DNA of 64,000 nucleotides from Burkholderiaceae bacterium (GCA_022843955.1 JALHMQ010000015.1:54801-118800); one strand, 5' to 3'; counted from the stretch's first letter, positions 34,213-43,502 are shown. Notes: generated by a model not told the origin, from the sequence alone. Numbers and translations are program-made.

Positions 34213-35568
34213 TCACTCGCTCATCAACCGCTTGCGCAGCCGCCCCACCGCGCTCCACACGACGAACGCGAGCACCGGGATCGATGCGGCTACCACCCAA
34301 TCGGTGTTCAGCTGCGGCCACACCGCCTTCAGCGGCTTGACGCCGTAGCCCACCAGGCCGACGAGGTAGTAGGTCAGCGCCGCCACCGACAGGCCTTCGA
34401 CCGTCTGCTGCAGCCGCAGGCCGATCTTGCCGCGCCGTTCCATCGCCGCCAGCAATTGCTGGTTCTGCTCTTCGCGCGCGACGTCCACCCGCGTGCGCAG
34501 CAGCGCGCTGGCGCGCTCGATGCGGGCCGACAGTTCCTCCTGCCGACGCGCCGCTGCCGCACACGAGTTCATCGCAGGTGCCAGCCGCCGTGACAGGAAG
34601 CCACCGATCGTGCGCAAATCGCCGATGCGCTTCTCGCGGAACTCGCGCACACGCGCCTGCACCAGATCCCAGTAGGCCTGGCCGGCGGAGAAACGAAAGC
34701 TGGTGGCGGCCACCGATCGCTCGACCTCGGAGGCCACGCGGGTGAGCTCGTCGAGCAGCGCACGCTCGGCATCCTGGGTCTGTTTCGGATCGCCGCGCCC
34801 GTGCAGCGCGGCGGTGGCGGCGGTGATCTCGGCGAGTCGCTGTTCGATGCGGTTCAGCTGCGGGAAAGCGTCGCGCGCCAGCGGGAACGCCAGCAGCGAC
34901 GTCATCCGATAGATCTCGATCTCGATGATCCGCTGCGCCACGCGCGCACTTTGCGCCGCGCTCATGCCTTGCTGGTCCAGCACCAGCCAGCGGGTGCGGC
35001 CCGCCTGCCCGGCGCCGGCTTCGCCACCTTCATCGCGCAGCATGAAGTCGGTGAACACCAGCGCCGCCTCGTCGAGCACCTGGCTGCCGGCCATCGCCTC
35101 GCGGTTGAACCAGCGTCCCAGTTCATCCCAGCGCGGTACGGCGCCCGCATCGCCGGCGGCCAGCAGCACGATGTCGGCGGCCGAGACGGTGCGTCCCGGC
35201 AGCGCAGCGAGCCAGTCACCCGGCAGCGCGTCGAACGCAGTCGGATAGTGCGCCATCGCTTCGAGCGAACTCGGTTCATGCAGCGGGCGCACGAAGGTGA
35301 GGCTGCTGAACTCACCGTGACGCTCCCACTTCACGCGAACGTCGGGCAGGTTGACGATCGCATGGCCGCCCCCGGCGGCAGGCGGAGCCACGCCGAAGCG
35401 CTGCGCCAGTTGCACCACGCAGTCGAACACCGCCTCGGCCTGGGTTTCGTACAACGCCAGGCAGGAGACCACGGCGGGCGCGGCCACCGGCGCCGGCGGG
35501 CGCGCATGGACTTCATCAGCGAGCGCACGTCGCAGCGTGTGGTCGGCCGGCAGGGTCAGGGCGGTCAT
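34213..35568 (-). CDS. DUF3422 family protein
   Basis: This 451-residue protein matches DUF3422 (LRRALADEVHARPPAPVAAPAVVSCLAL near the start, HGEFSSLTFVRP, and a C-terminal pair of hydrophobic segments around VAALTYYLVGLVGYG and VAASIPVLAFVVWSAVGRLRKRL). A long helical stretch (about residues 240-380) precedes the membrane part. The architecture suggests a cytoplasmic head on a membrane anchor, but no function is known. The ATG overlaps the stop of a short upstream frame made of tetrapeptide repeats. Confidence 0.87.
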   Translation of the reverse strand: MTALTLPADHTLRRALADEVHARPPAPVAAPAVVSCLALYETQAEAVFDCVVQLAQRFGVAPPAAGGGHAIVNLPDVRVKWERHGEFSSLTFVRPLHEPSSLEAMAHYPTAFDALPGDWLAALPGRTVSAADIVLLAAGDAGAVPRWDELGRWFNREAMAGSQVLDEAALVFTDFMLRDEGGEAGAGQAGRTRWLVLDQQGMSAAQSARVAQRIIEIEIYRMTSLLAFPLARDAFPQLNRIEQRLAEITAATAALHGRGDPKQTQDAERALLDELTRVASEVERSVAATSFRFSAGQAYWDLVQARVREFREKRIGDLRTIGGFLSRRLAPAMNSCAAAARRQEELSARIERASALLRTRVDVAREEQNQQLLAAMERRGKIGLRLQQTVEGLSVAALTYYLVGLVGYGVKPLKAVWPQLNTDWVVAASIPVLAFVVWSAVGRLRKRLMSE

Positions 35569-35654
35569 CGGCGGGGATGTGTCGGTACGTTGGTCGGATC
35601 GTTGATCGGTGTGTTCATCGATGCATGAATCGGCGCACTCATTGGCACATTCAT
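35565..35654 (-). CDS. Possible coupled leader peptide of degenerate tetrapeptide repeats
   Basis: A 29-residue frame encodes MNVPMSAPIHASMNTPIND-PTNVPTHPRR and stops inside the DUF3422 start codon (ATGA overlap). It arises from a degenerate 12-base repeat (AATGTGCCAATG-like, 35570-35670). Coupling suggests it may set DUF3422 translation, or it may be a chance product of the repeat. No ribosome-binding site was identified. Confidence 0.3.
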   Translation of the reverse strand: MNVPMSAPIHASMNTPINDPTNVPTHPRR

Positions 35655-35709
35655 TGGCACATTCGCGCAATCATCGGCGAATTCATCGACAAAACTGTGG
35701 CGCGTTCAG

Positions 35710-36108
35710 TCAGGCCTCGGCGCCGAAGATGAGCACGTGACCATCGGGATCTCGCAGCGCGAACTCGCGCAGGCCCCAGGGCTGTGTCTGCGGGGCGTGG
35801 ATCACTTCGGCGCCCTGCGCAACGTAGGCGGCACACAGGCCGTCGACATCACGTCCGACGTGCAGTCGCAGTTCGCTCGTGTTTGGCACCGGCAGCGCCA
35901 CTTGCTCCAGGTGAATGAAGACCGAGTCGCCGTGGCCGCCGTGCTTCACGCGCCCGTAGTGCGGCGGCTCACCCCACAGGAAGTCGAGTTCGAGGCCGAT
36001 CACGTCGCAGTAGAAGCGCACGCTCGCCGCGAGATCGGCCACGGGCAGCACCGGTTGCAGGCCGTGCAGTTCGTGGACATCGGCAAGGCGGCGGGCGGAG
36101 GTGGTCAT
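35710..36108 (-). CDS. VOC (glyoxalase/bleomycin-resistance fold) family protein
   Basis: This 132-residue protein shows the VOC beta-alpha-beta-beta-beta pattern: LQPVLPVADLAASVRFYCDVIGLELDFLWGEPPHYGRV, DSVFIHLEQV, and EVIHAPQTQPWGLREFALRDPDGHVLIFGAEA. The ending DPDGHVLIF is the classical signature. Such proteins may sequester or detoxify small molecules; the ligand cannot be told. ATG 36108 was chosen from the family N-terminus; the frame extends far upstream through tandem repeats. Confidence 0.88.
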   Translation of the reverse strand: MTTSARRLADVHELHGLQPVLPVADLAASVRFYCDVIGLELDFLWGEPPHYGRVKHGGHGDSVFIHLEQVALPVPNTSELRLHVGRDVDGLCAAYVAQGAEVIHAPQTQPWGLREFALRDPDGHVLIFGAEA

Positions 36109-36218
36109 CGGAATGGATCGGGTGGGAGGAAGGCGGCAGCCAACGCGCGCTGCGGCCGACGCATCATTGCCGCCGGCCTGCGGCCATGCAAGCAGCCGAA
36201 GCGAGCGTGGCGCCGCCG

Positions 36219-36269
36219 CTACGCCCGCCACGACGCCCGCCACTACGCCCGCGACGACGCCCGCCACTA
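36219..36269. repeat. 12-base minisatellite, about four copies
   Basis: Four to five near-perfect units of ACGCCCGCCACT/ACGCCCGCGACG lie just past the 3' end of the amidase gene, whose stop falls within the last unit. It looks like slipped-strand expansion of a GC-rich spacer. Confidence 0.75.
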
Positions 36270-37889
36270 AGCCGACAGCGGCGTACTGCGCGCAAACGCG
36301 GGCACCATGCGCGCCTGCGCGGCCTGTTCGAACGCATAGGCAAGGCGGATCAGCGTCGGCTCCGACCACGCCGCGCCGGCGAACGACAGGTTGACCGGCA
36401 GGCCGGCCACCTCGCCCATCGGCAGCGTCAGGTGCGGGTAGCCCGCCACCGCCGACGGCGACGAGTAGCCCCGGCCATGGCGGTCGCCATGGATCAGGTC
36501 CGTCAGCCACGCCGGCCCGCGCGTGGGCGCCACCAGCGCATCGAGCCGATGGGTGGCGAGTGCCGCGTCCAGCCCGTCTTCGCGTGCCAGGCGGCGACAG
36601 GTGGCGAGCGCCGCCAGGTAGTCGGGGTCCGCCAGCCCGCGGGTCTCCTCGGCGCGCAGGAAAAGCTCCTGGCCGAAGTGCGGCATCTCGCGCGCGGCGT
36701 GCCGCTGGTTGAAGGCGATCACGTCGGCCAGCGTCTGCACCGCCGCGCCGGGTGCGAACTCCTGCAGGTAGGTCGCCAGCCCGGCCTTGAACTCGGTCAG
36801 CAGCACCTCGATCTCGTGGCGTCCGAGCTCGGACGCCGACGGGATCGTCACCGGGTCGACCAGCACCGCGCCGCGCGCGGTGAGCAGGGCCAGCGCCTGG
36901 TCGAACACGGCGTCGGTGGCGGGATGACCGGTGAGCGAGTCGCGCAGTACACCGATGCGGGCGCCGCGCAGGCCGTCGCGGTCGAGGTAGGTGGCGTAGT
37001 CGATGCCGGTCGGTGCCCGCTCGGTGGCGGCATCGCGTGGGTCGGGGCCGGCGATCACGCTGAGCAGCATGGCGGCGTCGGCCACGCTGCGCGCCATCGG
37101 GCCGGCAGTGTCCTGCGAGTGGGAGATCGGGATGATGCCGTCACGGCTCACCAGCCCGACCGTGGGCTTGAGGCCGACCAGGCCGTTGGCCGCGGCGGGC
37201 GAGACGATCGAACCGTCGGTCTCGGTGCCGATGCCCACGGTGGCGAAGCTGGCGGCCACCGCGGCCGCGGTGCCGGAACTGGAGCCGCTGGCATTGCGGT
37301 CGAGTGCATACGGATTGCGCACCAGGCCGCCGCGCGCGCTCCAGCCGCTGGTCGAGCGAGTGGAGCGAATGTTGGCCCACTCGCTCATGTTGGTCTTGCC
37401 CAGCACGATCGCACCGGCCGCGCGCAGACGTGCGATGACGAACGAGTCGCGCGGCGGCGTCACACCGCCGAACTCGCGCGCCAGCGCCAGCGAGCCGGCG
37501 GTGGTCTGCATGCGGTCGGCGCTGGCGAGGTTGTCCTTCACCAGCACCGGGATGCCGTGCAGTGCACTGCGCGGGCGATTGAGGCGACGCTCGCGGTCCA
37601 GTTCGGCGGCGATGGTCACCGCCTCCGGATTGGTCTCGATCACCGACTGCAGGCGCGGACCGCGCGCGTCGTTGGTCTCGATGCGCGACAGGTAGGCGAG
37701 CACCAGCGTGCGCGCGGTCAGGCGCCCGGTGCCGAGCCTGCCCTGCAGGTCGGCGATGCCGGTCTCGGCGTAGGCGAACTTGGCGCTCGCGGGACGCGCA
37801 GCAGCGGAATCGGTCACGGTCATCGCTCCCAGAGAAGTTAGCGCCAGGGCCGGCGACGCCAGCAGCAGGCGGCGACGCTGCAGGGTCAC
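36267..37889 (-). CDS. Amidase (amidase-signature family), probably exported
   Basis: This 540-residue serine hydrolase has the amidase-signature triad region: GIPVLVKDNLAS (catalytic Lys), TAGSLALAREF and NASGSSSGTAAAVAASF (cis-Ser and nucleophile Ser in IGTETDGSIVSPAA). The N-terminus LQRRRLLLASPALALTSLGA has a twin-arginine-like pair before a hydrophobic stretch, so Tat export is possible. It starts with GTG at 37889 overlapping the upstream TAXI-protein stop (GTGA). The substrate is not predictable; the coupled gene encodes a binding protein that may supply it. Confidence 0.9.
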   Translation of the reverse strand: MTLQRRRLLLASPALALTSLGAMTVTDSAAARPASAKFAYAETGIADLQGRLGTGRLTARTLVLAYLSRIETNDARGPRLQSVIETNPEAVTIAAELDRERRLNRPRSALHGIPVLVKDNLASADRMQTTAGSLALAREFGGVTPPRDSFVIARLRAAGAIVLGKTNMSEWANIRSTRSTSGWSARGGLVRNPYALDRNASGSSSGTAAAVAASFATVGIGTETDGSIVSPAAANGLVGLKPTVGLVSRDGIIPISHSQDTAGPMARSVADAAMLLSVIAGPDPRDAATERAPTGIDYATYLDRDGLRGARIGVLRDSLTGHPATDAVFDQALALLTARGAVLVDPVTIPSASELGRHEIEVLLTEFKAGLATYLQEFAPGAAVQTLADVIAFNQRHAAREMPHFGQELFLRAEETRGLADPDYLAALATCRRLAREDGLDAALATHRLDALVAPTRGPAWLTDLIHGDRHGRGYSSPSAVAGYPHLTLPMGEVAGLPVNLSFAGAAWSEPTLIRLAYAFEQAAQARMVPAFARSTPLSA

Positions 37890-39328
37890 GGCTCGGCCAC
37901 GACTGCAGCCGGCGCCGCCACGCCACGCAGGCGGTTGCGAACCAGGTGGATGTGCGAGCGCAGCGCATACAGCTCGTCGGCGTGCGACAGCGGCACGCTC
38001 ACGCGCTCGACGCGGGCGTCCAGCGTGTCGAGCTCGCGCAGCAGCGTGCCGGGTTGTGCGTTCGGACGGCCCGCGGCCTCCTCGATCTCGCGCAGCTGAC
38101 GGTACCAGCGGAACACGCGCGAGCGGATGCGGAACTCGTAGAGCGGCGGCACGATGCGCGACAACGGGATCAGCACCGCGATGATCGACACCAGCACCAC
38201 CCACATGCGGTCGATCAGGTTGGCGAGCCAGAACGGCAGGTAGCGTTGCAACAGCGGCGGCCCGCTGCGGTAGTAGCGATCGGCCTCGCGCGCCAGCGCA
38301 TGCTCGGTGACGTTGGCGTTGGGAAACTGGCCCGAGGGTCCGAACCACGAGGTCTCGCCGTGGATGCGCTGCGCCGCCTGCACGAAGAGCTGCGCCAGCG
38401 CCGGATGCAGGTCGTCACGCGCCACCAGGGTCGAGGTGGCCGCCACCAGATCCACCCGCCGCGGCGGCACGTCCTGCGCGAGATCGACCACGCCGCGCGG
38501 CAGGTCCACCGCAGACAGGAAGGTGAAGCGCCGCGCGTACGCCTGCGCCTGCGTAAAGTTGAAGAGGCGAATGCCCGGCGTCTGCAGCAGCATGCGCACC
38601 AGCGGCGACTCGGGCGCGGAGACGAACACCAGCGCATCGATCTCGTCGCTCAGCAGTGCCACCACCGCCTCGGTGGGTGGCTGATGCGCGAGCTTGAGTT
38701 CCGCCGGCTCGATGCGGTTGGCGTGCAGCAGCTTGGCCACCAGGTTGGCGGCGCCGCTGCCCTCGGCACCGATGTTCACGCGCAGGCCGCGCAGTTGCGC
38801 CAGCGCGGCCAGCGTCGCGTCGTCGGTCGGCGCGCGCCGTTCGCCCGCGGCCACCAGCGGCGCGGCCGACGGTCGCGCGGGCTTGGCGGCCTTGAGCACG
38901 CGGCGCGCGGCGTCTTCGCGATAGAAGATCCACACCGGCTCGAAGAACAGGTTGCCGAGCGAGATGATCGGTGGCCCGACATCGACCTCGTCGATCGCGT
39001 AGATCGCCTCGCCGGCGCCGCCCTGCATGAAGGCGAGGTCGATGCCGGCCGCGGTGTCACGCAGCAGCTTCAGGTTCTCCGCCGCACCGGCGGTGGTACG
39101 CAGCTCGACCTCGATGCCAAAGCGCTTCAGTTCGGTCACGTAGCGTTTGCCGAACTCGGCATAGGCGCCCTGCTCCGGCCCGGTAGCCAGCACCACCTTC
39201 TGCGGCGGCGCCGGATCGAGCACCTTGTAGGCGAGCCACAGCAGGCCGATGGCCAGCAGCACGAACGGACCGGCAGAAATCAGCAGGTCGCGGGCAGACA
39301 GCAGGGAGTGTTGCAGCAGGCGTGGCAT
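37886..39328 (-). CDS. TAXI family TRAP-type solute-binding protein with C-terminal membrane helix
   Basis: This 480-residue protein begins with a membrane or signal segment (LLISAGPFVLLAIGLLWLAYKVL), followed by the TAXI domain: KVVLATGPEQGAYAEFGKRYVTELKRFGIEVELRTTAGAAENLKLL and FMQGGAGEAIYAIDEVDVGP. A second transmembrane segment (MWVVLVSIIAVLIPLSRIVPP, about residues 378-398) and a helical cytoplasmic tail follow. TRAP permease genes are absent. It may be a membrane-tethered sensor or receptor rather than a transport subunit. The amidase gene is coupled to it by GTGA overlap. Confidence 0.85.
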   Translation of the reverse strand: MPRLLQHSLLSARDLLISAGPFVLLAIGLLWLAYKVLDPAPPQKVVLATGPEQGAYAEFGKRYVTELKRFGIEVELRTTAGAAENLKLLRDTAAGIDLAFMQGGAGEAIYAIDEVDVGPPIISLGNLFFEPVWIFYREDAARRVLKAAKPARPSAAPLVAAGERRAPTDDATLAALAQLRGLRVNIGAEGSGAANLVAKLLHANRIEPAELKLAHQPPTEAVVALLSDEIDALVFVSAPESPLVRMLLQTPGIRLFNFTQAQAYARRFTFLSAVDLPRGVVDLAQDVPPRRVDLVAATSTLVARDDLHPALAQLFVQAAQRIHGETSWFGPSGQFPNANVTEHALAREADRYYRSGPPLLQRYLPFWLANLIDRMWVVLVSIIAVLIPLSRIVPPLYEFRIRSRVFRWYRQLREIEEAAGRPNAQPGTLLRELDTLDARVERVSVPLSHADELYALRSHIHLVRNRLRGVAAPAAVVAEP

Positions 39329-39522
39329 GGCCACAGTGTAGGCAACGAGATGCGCGCGCCACCCGCACGGGCGGCCGGCCACAGCCACCCGGACGCGGGA
39401 CGCGCAGCGGGTCAACGCGCCGACATGGGGTCGGTTGTCGAGCCTGGCCTGGGCTGGCCGGGACTGGCCTGGCCTGGCCGGGGTGCGGCGCGAACTCACG
39501 CGCCAGAGTGAGCGCCAGCGGC

Positions 39523-40143
39523 CTAGGTGACCCTGTCGCTGATGACGCGCACCACGCCGGCACTGTCGAAGGCGCGCATGGCCGCGTCGAGCGAGCCGTG
39601 GGTGTCGATCGTGCGGCAGGCGTCCTCGATGACGATGGCCTCGAACCCCGCGCTGCGCGCATCGAGCGCGCTCCAGGCCACGCAGAAGTCCAGTGCCAGC
39701 CCGCACAGGTACACCGTGGTGACGCCGCGCTCACGCAGCAGGCCGGCCAGGCCGGTGGGCGTGCGGCGATCCGCTTCGAGGAACGCCGAGTAGCTGTCGG
39801 TGTGCGCGTGAAAGCCCTTGCGGATCACCGCCTGCGCCTGCGGCACCGCCAGCTTGTCGGCAAAGTCGGCGCCGCGCGTGCCCTGCACGCAGTGGTCGGG
39901 CCACAGCACCTGCGTGCCGTACGGCAGATCGATCGTCGAGAACGGCTGGCGTCCCGGGTGCGACGAGGCGAACGAGATGTGACCCGGCGGATGCCAGTCC
40001 TGCGTCAGGATCACCTTGTCGAAGTGCAGCGCCAGCCGATTGACCGCCGGGATCACTTCATCCCCGGCCGGCACCGCGAGCGCGCCGCCGGGTAGAAAGT
40101 CGTTCTGGATGTCGACGATCAGCAGCGCGCAGGCAGCGTCCAT
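39523..40143 (-). CDS. pncA: Nicotinamidase/pyrazinamidase
   Basis: The 206-residue product hydrolyses nicotinamide to nicotinate for NAD salvage. The triad is visible: Asp in LLIVDIQNDFLPGGALAVP, Lys in AVIRKGFHAHTDSYSAF and Cys in YLCGLALDFCVAWSALDA. Metal ligands lie in LTQDWHPPGHISF. It starts six bases after the pntB stop, so it belongs to the pnt transcription unit. NAD salvage and transhydrogenase in one operon make functional sense. Confidence 0.93.
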   Translation of the reverse strand: MDAACALLIVDIQNDFLPGGALAVPAGDEVIPAVNRLALHFDKVILTQDWHPPGHISFASSHPGRQPFSTIDLPYGTQVLWPDHCVQGTRGADFADKLAVPQAQAVIRKGFHAHTDSYSAFLEADRRTPTGLAGLLRERGVTTVYLCGLALDFCVAWSALDARSAGFEAIVIEDACRTIDTHGSLDAAMRAFDSAGVVRVISDRVT

Positions 40144-40149
40144 CAGCGC

Positions 40150-41577
40150 CTACTCCACCGCCTTCACCATGTCCTCGACCACCTTCTTCGCATCGCCGAA
40201 CACCATCATCGTCTTGTCCATGTAGAACAGCTCGTTGTCGAGGCCGGCGTAGCCGCTCGCCATCGAGCGCTTGTTGACGATGATCTGGCGCGCCTTGTAG
40301 GCCTCCAGGATCGGCATGCCGGCGATGACCGATTTGGGATCCTTGGCGGCGGGGTTCACGACGTCGTTGGCGCCGAGCACCAGCACCACGTCGGTCTCGG
40401 AGAACTCGCCGTTGACGTCTTCCATCTCGAACACCTGGTCGTAGGGCACCTCGGCCTCGGCCAGCAGCACGTTCATGTGGCCCGGCATGCGGCCGGCGAC
40501 CGGGTGGATCGCGTACTTGACGGTGATCCCCTTCTCGATCAGCTTGGTCGCCAGTTCCTTGAGCGGATGCTGCGCGCGCGCCACCGCCAGGCCATAGCCC
40601 GGCACGATGATCACGGTCTCGGCATTGCTCAGCATGAACGCGGCGTCATCGGACGAGCCGCTCTTGACCGGTCGCTGCTGTTGCGCGCCGCCGGTGACCA
40701 CCGCGGCCTCGCCACCAAAACCGCCGAGGATCACGTTGAAGAACGATCGGTTCATCGCCTTGCACATGATGTAGCTGAGGATGGCACCCGACGAGCCCAC
40801 CAGCGAGCCGGCGATGATCAGCATCGAGTTGTTCAGCGAGAAGCCGATGCCGGCCGCCGCCCAGCCCGAGTAGCTGTTGAGCATCGACACCACCACCGGC
40901 ATGTCGGCGCCGCCGATCGGGATGATGATCAGCACGCCCAGCACGAAAGCGATGGCGAGCATCAGCACGAACGGCAGCCAGTCCTGGGTGGCGGCGAACC
41001 ACAGGCCGCACACCAGCATGGCGATGCCGAGCGCCAGGTTGACCATGTGCTGGCCGGAGAACACCACCGGCGCGCCCTGGAACAGGCGGAACTTGTACTT
41101 GCCCGACAGCTTGCCGAAGGCGATCACCGAACCGCTGAAGGTGATGGCGCCGACGAAGGCGCCGATGAACAGCTCGATCCGGTTGCCGACCGGCAGCGCG
41201 CCGCCTTTTTCGACGATGTTGAATGCCCAGGGCTCGGCCACGCAGGCAATCGCGATGAACACCGCCGCCAGGCCGATCATGCTGTGCATGAAGGCGACCA
41301 GCTCCGGCATCTTGGTCATCTCGACCTTCTTCGCCATGATCGTGCCGGCGGTGCCGCCGATCAGCAGGCCGAGGATCACCCAGCCCATGCCGGTGGTCGC
41401 CGCCATCGGCGCCAGCTTGTAGATCAGCGCCACCGTGGTGAACACGGCGATCGCCATGCCGGTCATGCCGAAGGCATTGCCGCGACGCGACGTGGACGGG
41501 TGCGACAGCCCCTTGAGTGCCTGGATGAAGAAGATCGAGGCGACGAGGTAGAGCAGGACGACGACGTTGAGGCTCAT
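40150..41577 (-). CDS. pntB: NAD(P) transhydrogenase subunit beta
   Basis: This 475-residue subunit holds the beta membrane helices and the NADP-binding domain III (IVPGYGLAVARAQHPLKELATKL, GHMNVLLAEAEVPYDQVFEMEDVN, DVVLVLGANDVVNPAAKDP and IPILEAYKARQIIVNKRSMASGYAG). It couples proton influx to hydride transfer from NADH to NADP. It lies 139 bases after pntAB, a space holding two REP-like hairpins, and six bases before pncA. Confidence 0.96.
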   Translation of the reverse strand: MSLNVVVLLYLVASIFFIQALKGLSHPSTSRRGNAFGMTGMAIAVFTTVALIYKLAPMAATTGMGWVILGLLIGGTAGTIMAKKVEMTKMPELVAFMHSMIGLAAVFIAIACVAEPWAFNIVEKGGALPVGNRIELFIGAFVGAITFSGSVIAFGKLSGKYKFRLFQGAPVVFSGQHMVNLALGIAMLVCGLWFAATQDWLPFVLMLAIAFVLGVLIIIPIGGADMPVVVSMLNSYSGWAAAGIGFSLNNSMLIIAGSLVGSSGAILSYIMCKAMNRSFFNVILGGFGGEAAVVTGGAQQQRPVKSGSSDDAAFMLSNAETVIIVPGYGLAVARAQHPLKELATKLIEKGITVKYAIHPVAGRMPGHMNVLLAEAEVPYDQVFEMEDVNGEFSETDVVLVLGANDVVNPAAKDPKSVIAGMPILEAYKARQIIVNKRSMASGYAGLDNELFYMDKTMMVFGDAKKVVEDMVKAVE

Positions 41578-41606
41578 GCGCGGCTCCCGGCGCGGGGCGT
41601 GTTCGT

Positions 41607-41697
41607 AGTCGTCCCGGCGCAGGCCGGGACCCAGGTGACGGCGGCGAAAGAAGTGATGACGACGAAAGATCGGGCCCCGGCCTTCGCCGGGGCGACG
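41607..41697. repeat. Two REP-like palindromes in the pntAB-pntB gap
   Basis: Hairpins at 41607-41635 (GTCCCGG/CCGGGAC arms) and 41671-41697 (GGCCCCGGC/GCCGGGGCG arms) stand in opposite orientation between two cotranscribed genes. The second has the same core as units at 26.36, 43.44, 56.80 and 57.13 kb. Confidence 0.85.
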
Positions 41698-41716
41698 CCT
41701 TGGCGGAACGACGCGC

Positions 41717-42034
41717 TCATTTCTTCTCTCCCGCGGCCGCTTTGGGCTCTTTCTTCTTGAACATCTCCAGCATTCGTCGGGTCACCAGAAAGCCGCCGAA
41801 CACGTTGACCGCCGCCAGTGCCACCGCCGCCACGCCCATGAACTTGCCGAGCGTCGTCTCGGTGAGGGCCGCCGCCAGCATGGCGCCGACGATGACGATC
41901 GCCGAGATGGCGTTGGTCACGCTCATCAGCGGCGTGTGCAGCGCCGGCGTGACGTTCCACACCACGTGGTAGCCGACGTAGATCGCCAGCACAAAAATGA
42001 TCAGGTTCCAGACGATGGGGCTGATGGCTTCCAT
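41717..42034 (-). CDS. pntAB: NAD(P) transhydrogenase subunit alpha, membrane part
   Basis: This 105-residue subunit supplies the alpha transmembrane helices in the three-gene transhydrogenase form: LIIFVLAIYVGYHVVWNVTPALHTPLMSVTNAISAIVIVGAM and AAVALAAVNVFGGFLVTRRMLEMF. The product ends in a Lys-rich tail (KKKEPKAAAGEKK). It lies 24 bases after a nitronate monooxygenase gene and before pntB. Confidence 0.95.
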   Translation of the reverse strand: MEAISPIVWNLIIFVLAIYVGYHVVWNVTPALHTPLMSVTNAISAIVIVGAMLAAALTETTLGKFMGVAAVALAAVNVFGGFLVTRRMLEMFKKKEPKAAAGEKK

Positions 42035-42058
42035 GCGTGCCTCGTGAGAGTGTTGCGG

Positions 42059-43141
42059 CTACGGTTGAGTCAGTTGTTCGAGTTGCGTGGCCAGGTCGCG
42101 GACCACGTCGGCCGCCGGGGCGGCGCGCGCGAGCCCGGCCGCCTGGCCCGCCCACAGCGAGATGAATTCCGCGCGCCCCTGCCGGTTGGCCTCGGCGCGC
42201 AGTTCCTGCGTCAGCTTGTTCTGGATCGGGTACGGCGGCGTGTCGGCCTCCACCGTCGCCAGCTCCGCCATCATGCGATTGATCACGCCGCGCGCCGGCC
42301 GACCGCTGAACGCGCGCGTCTGCCGGGTGGCAATGTCTTCCACATCGATCAGCGCCGCCTTGTAGGCGTCGCTGGCACCGCTTTCCGGCGTGCGCAGCAG
42401 CGCACTGCCCAACTGCACCCCGCTGGCACCGAGCAGCAGCGCGGCGGCGATCTGCTCGGCCGTCATCACGCCGCCGGCGGCAATCACCGGCACGCCGACC
42501 GCGGCCGCCACCTGCGGCAGCAGCGCGAACAAGCCGACCTGCGACTCATCGAACGGCACCGCGAAGGTGGCGCGATGACCGCCCGCCTCAATGCCGCTGG
42601 CGACGATCGCATCGCAGCCCAGCGCGGCCAGCTGCCGCGCCTCGCGCACGCAGGTGGCGGTACCGATCACCTTGCTGCCCTGCGCATGCAGCGCATCCAC
42701 CTGCGCCTGCGCCATCGCACCGAAGGTGAACGACACCACCGGCACGCGCGCGGCGAGCACCGCATCGAACTGCGCCGCGAAGTCGGGCGCGAAGCTGGAC
42801 GGCAGCTTGGCGCGCGGCAAGCCGAGTTCGCCGCGATAGCGCGCCAGCCGGCCGATCATCCGCGTCATCTGCTCGCCGTCGACCGCGGGCTGCGGCGTGA
42901 TGAACAGGTTGACCGCGAACGGCTGCGCGGTGAGCGCGCGCGTCTGTGCAATGGCTGCCTCGATCGCCGCGGGTTCCATCATGCCCACGCCGAGCGCACC
43001 GAGGCCGCCGGCATTGCTCACCGCTGCGGTGAGCGCCGGCGTGCCGACGCCCGCCATCGGCCCGCCGATGATCGGCTGGGCGACACCAAGCAGCGCGGTG
43101 AGGCGCGCGGCGCGATGGCGGATGAGGTCGAGGGCACGCAT
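42059..43141 (-). CDS. Nitronate monooxygenase / NAD(P)H-dependent flavin oxidoreductase
   Basis: This 360-residue FMN TIM-barrel enzyme oxidises nitronates such as propionate-3-nitronate. Family signatures are QPIIGGPMAGVGTPALTAAVSNAGGLGALG, VSFTFGAM and DAIVASGIEAGGHRATF, where the His of AGGH is the expected catalytic base. ATG 43141 is the family-like start, with a TTG nine bases upstream. It lies between pntAA and pntAB on the same strand, an unusual place, with six REP-like hairpins in the spacer before it. Confidence 0.88.
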   Translation of the reverse strand: MRALDLIRHRAARLTALLGVAQPIIGGPMAGVGTPALTAAVSNAGGLGALGVGMMEPAAIEAAIAQTRALTAQPFAVNLFITPQPAVDGEQMTRMIGRLARYRGELGLPRAKLPSSFAPDFAAQFDAVLAARVPVVSFTFGAMAQAQVDALHAQGSKVIGTATCVREARQLAALGCDAIVASGIEAGGHRATFAVPFDESQVGLFALLPQVAAAVGVPVIAAGGVMTAEQIAAALLLGASGVQLGSALLRTPESGASDAYKAALIDVEDIATRQTRAFSGRPARGVINRMMAELATVEADTPPYPIQNKLTQELRAEANRQGRAEFISLWAGQAAGLARAAPAADVVRDLATQLEQLTQP

Positions 43142-43151
43142 CTGGTTCAAG

Positions 43152-43502
43152 TGTCACCCCGGCGAGAGCAGGGATCCAGCGGCGTTGTCGAAAGACGCTG
43201 GGTTCCCGCCTACGCGGGAACGACGGGGTGGGGTGCAGCCCGCGAGGGAACGACGGGTAGGACATAGCGGCAAAGACGGTGACGGCGAGGCGCGAACGAA
43301 CATGCCATCGTCATCCCCGCGTAGGCGGGGATCCAGCGTCGTTGCCGTCCAAAAGACACCGGGTTCCCGCCAGCGCGGGAACGACACAGCAGTCATCGGG
43401 AACTCGTTCGCGGCCATCGTCGGTTTGCTTCGTCGCCCCGGCGCAGGCCGGGGCCCAATCTGCAGTCGTTGAACCTGGGTCCCGGCCTGCGCCGGGACGA
43501 CT
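43152..43502. repeat. Array of six REP-like palindromes in the pnt operon
   Basis: Six hairpins fill nearly the whole 364-base space (43142-43505): 43152-43180, 43198-43226, 43309-43338, 43359-43386, 43430-43458 and 43475-43502. Stems are TTCCCGC/GCGGGAA, ATCCCCGC/GCGGGGAT, GCCCCGGC/GCCGGGGC and GTCCCGGC/GCCGGGAC, in both orientations. The first unit is imperfect. They may affect transcript stability between pntAA and the downstream genes. Confidence 0.88.
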
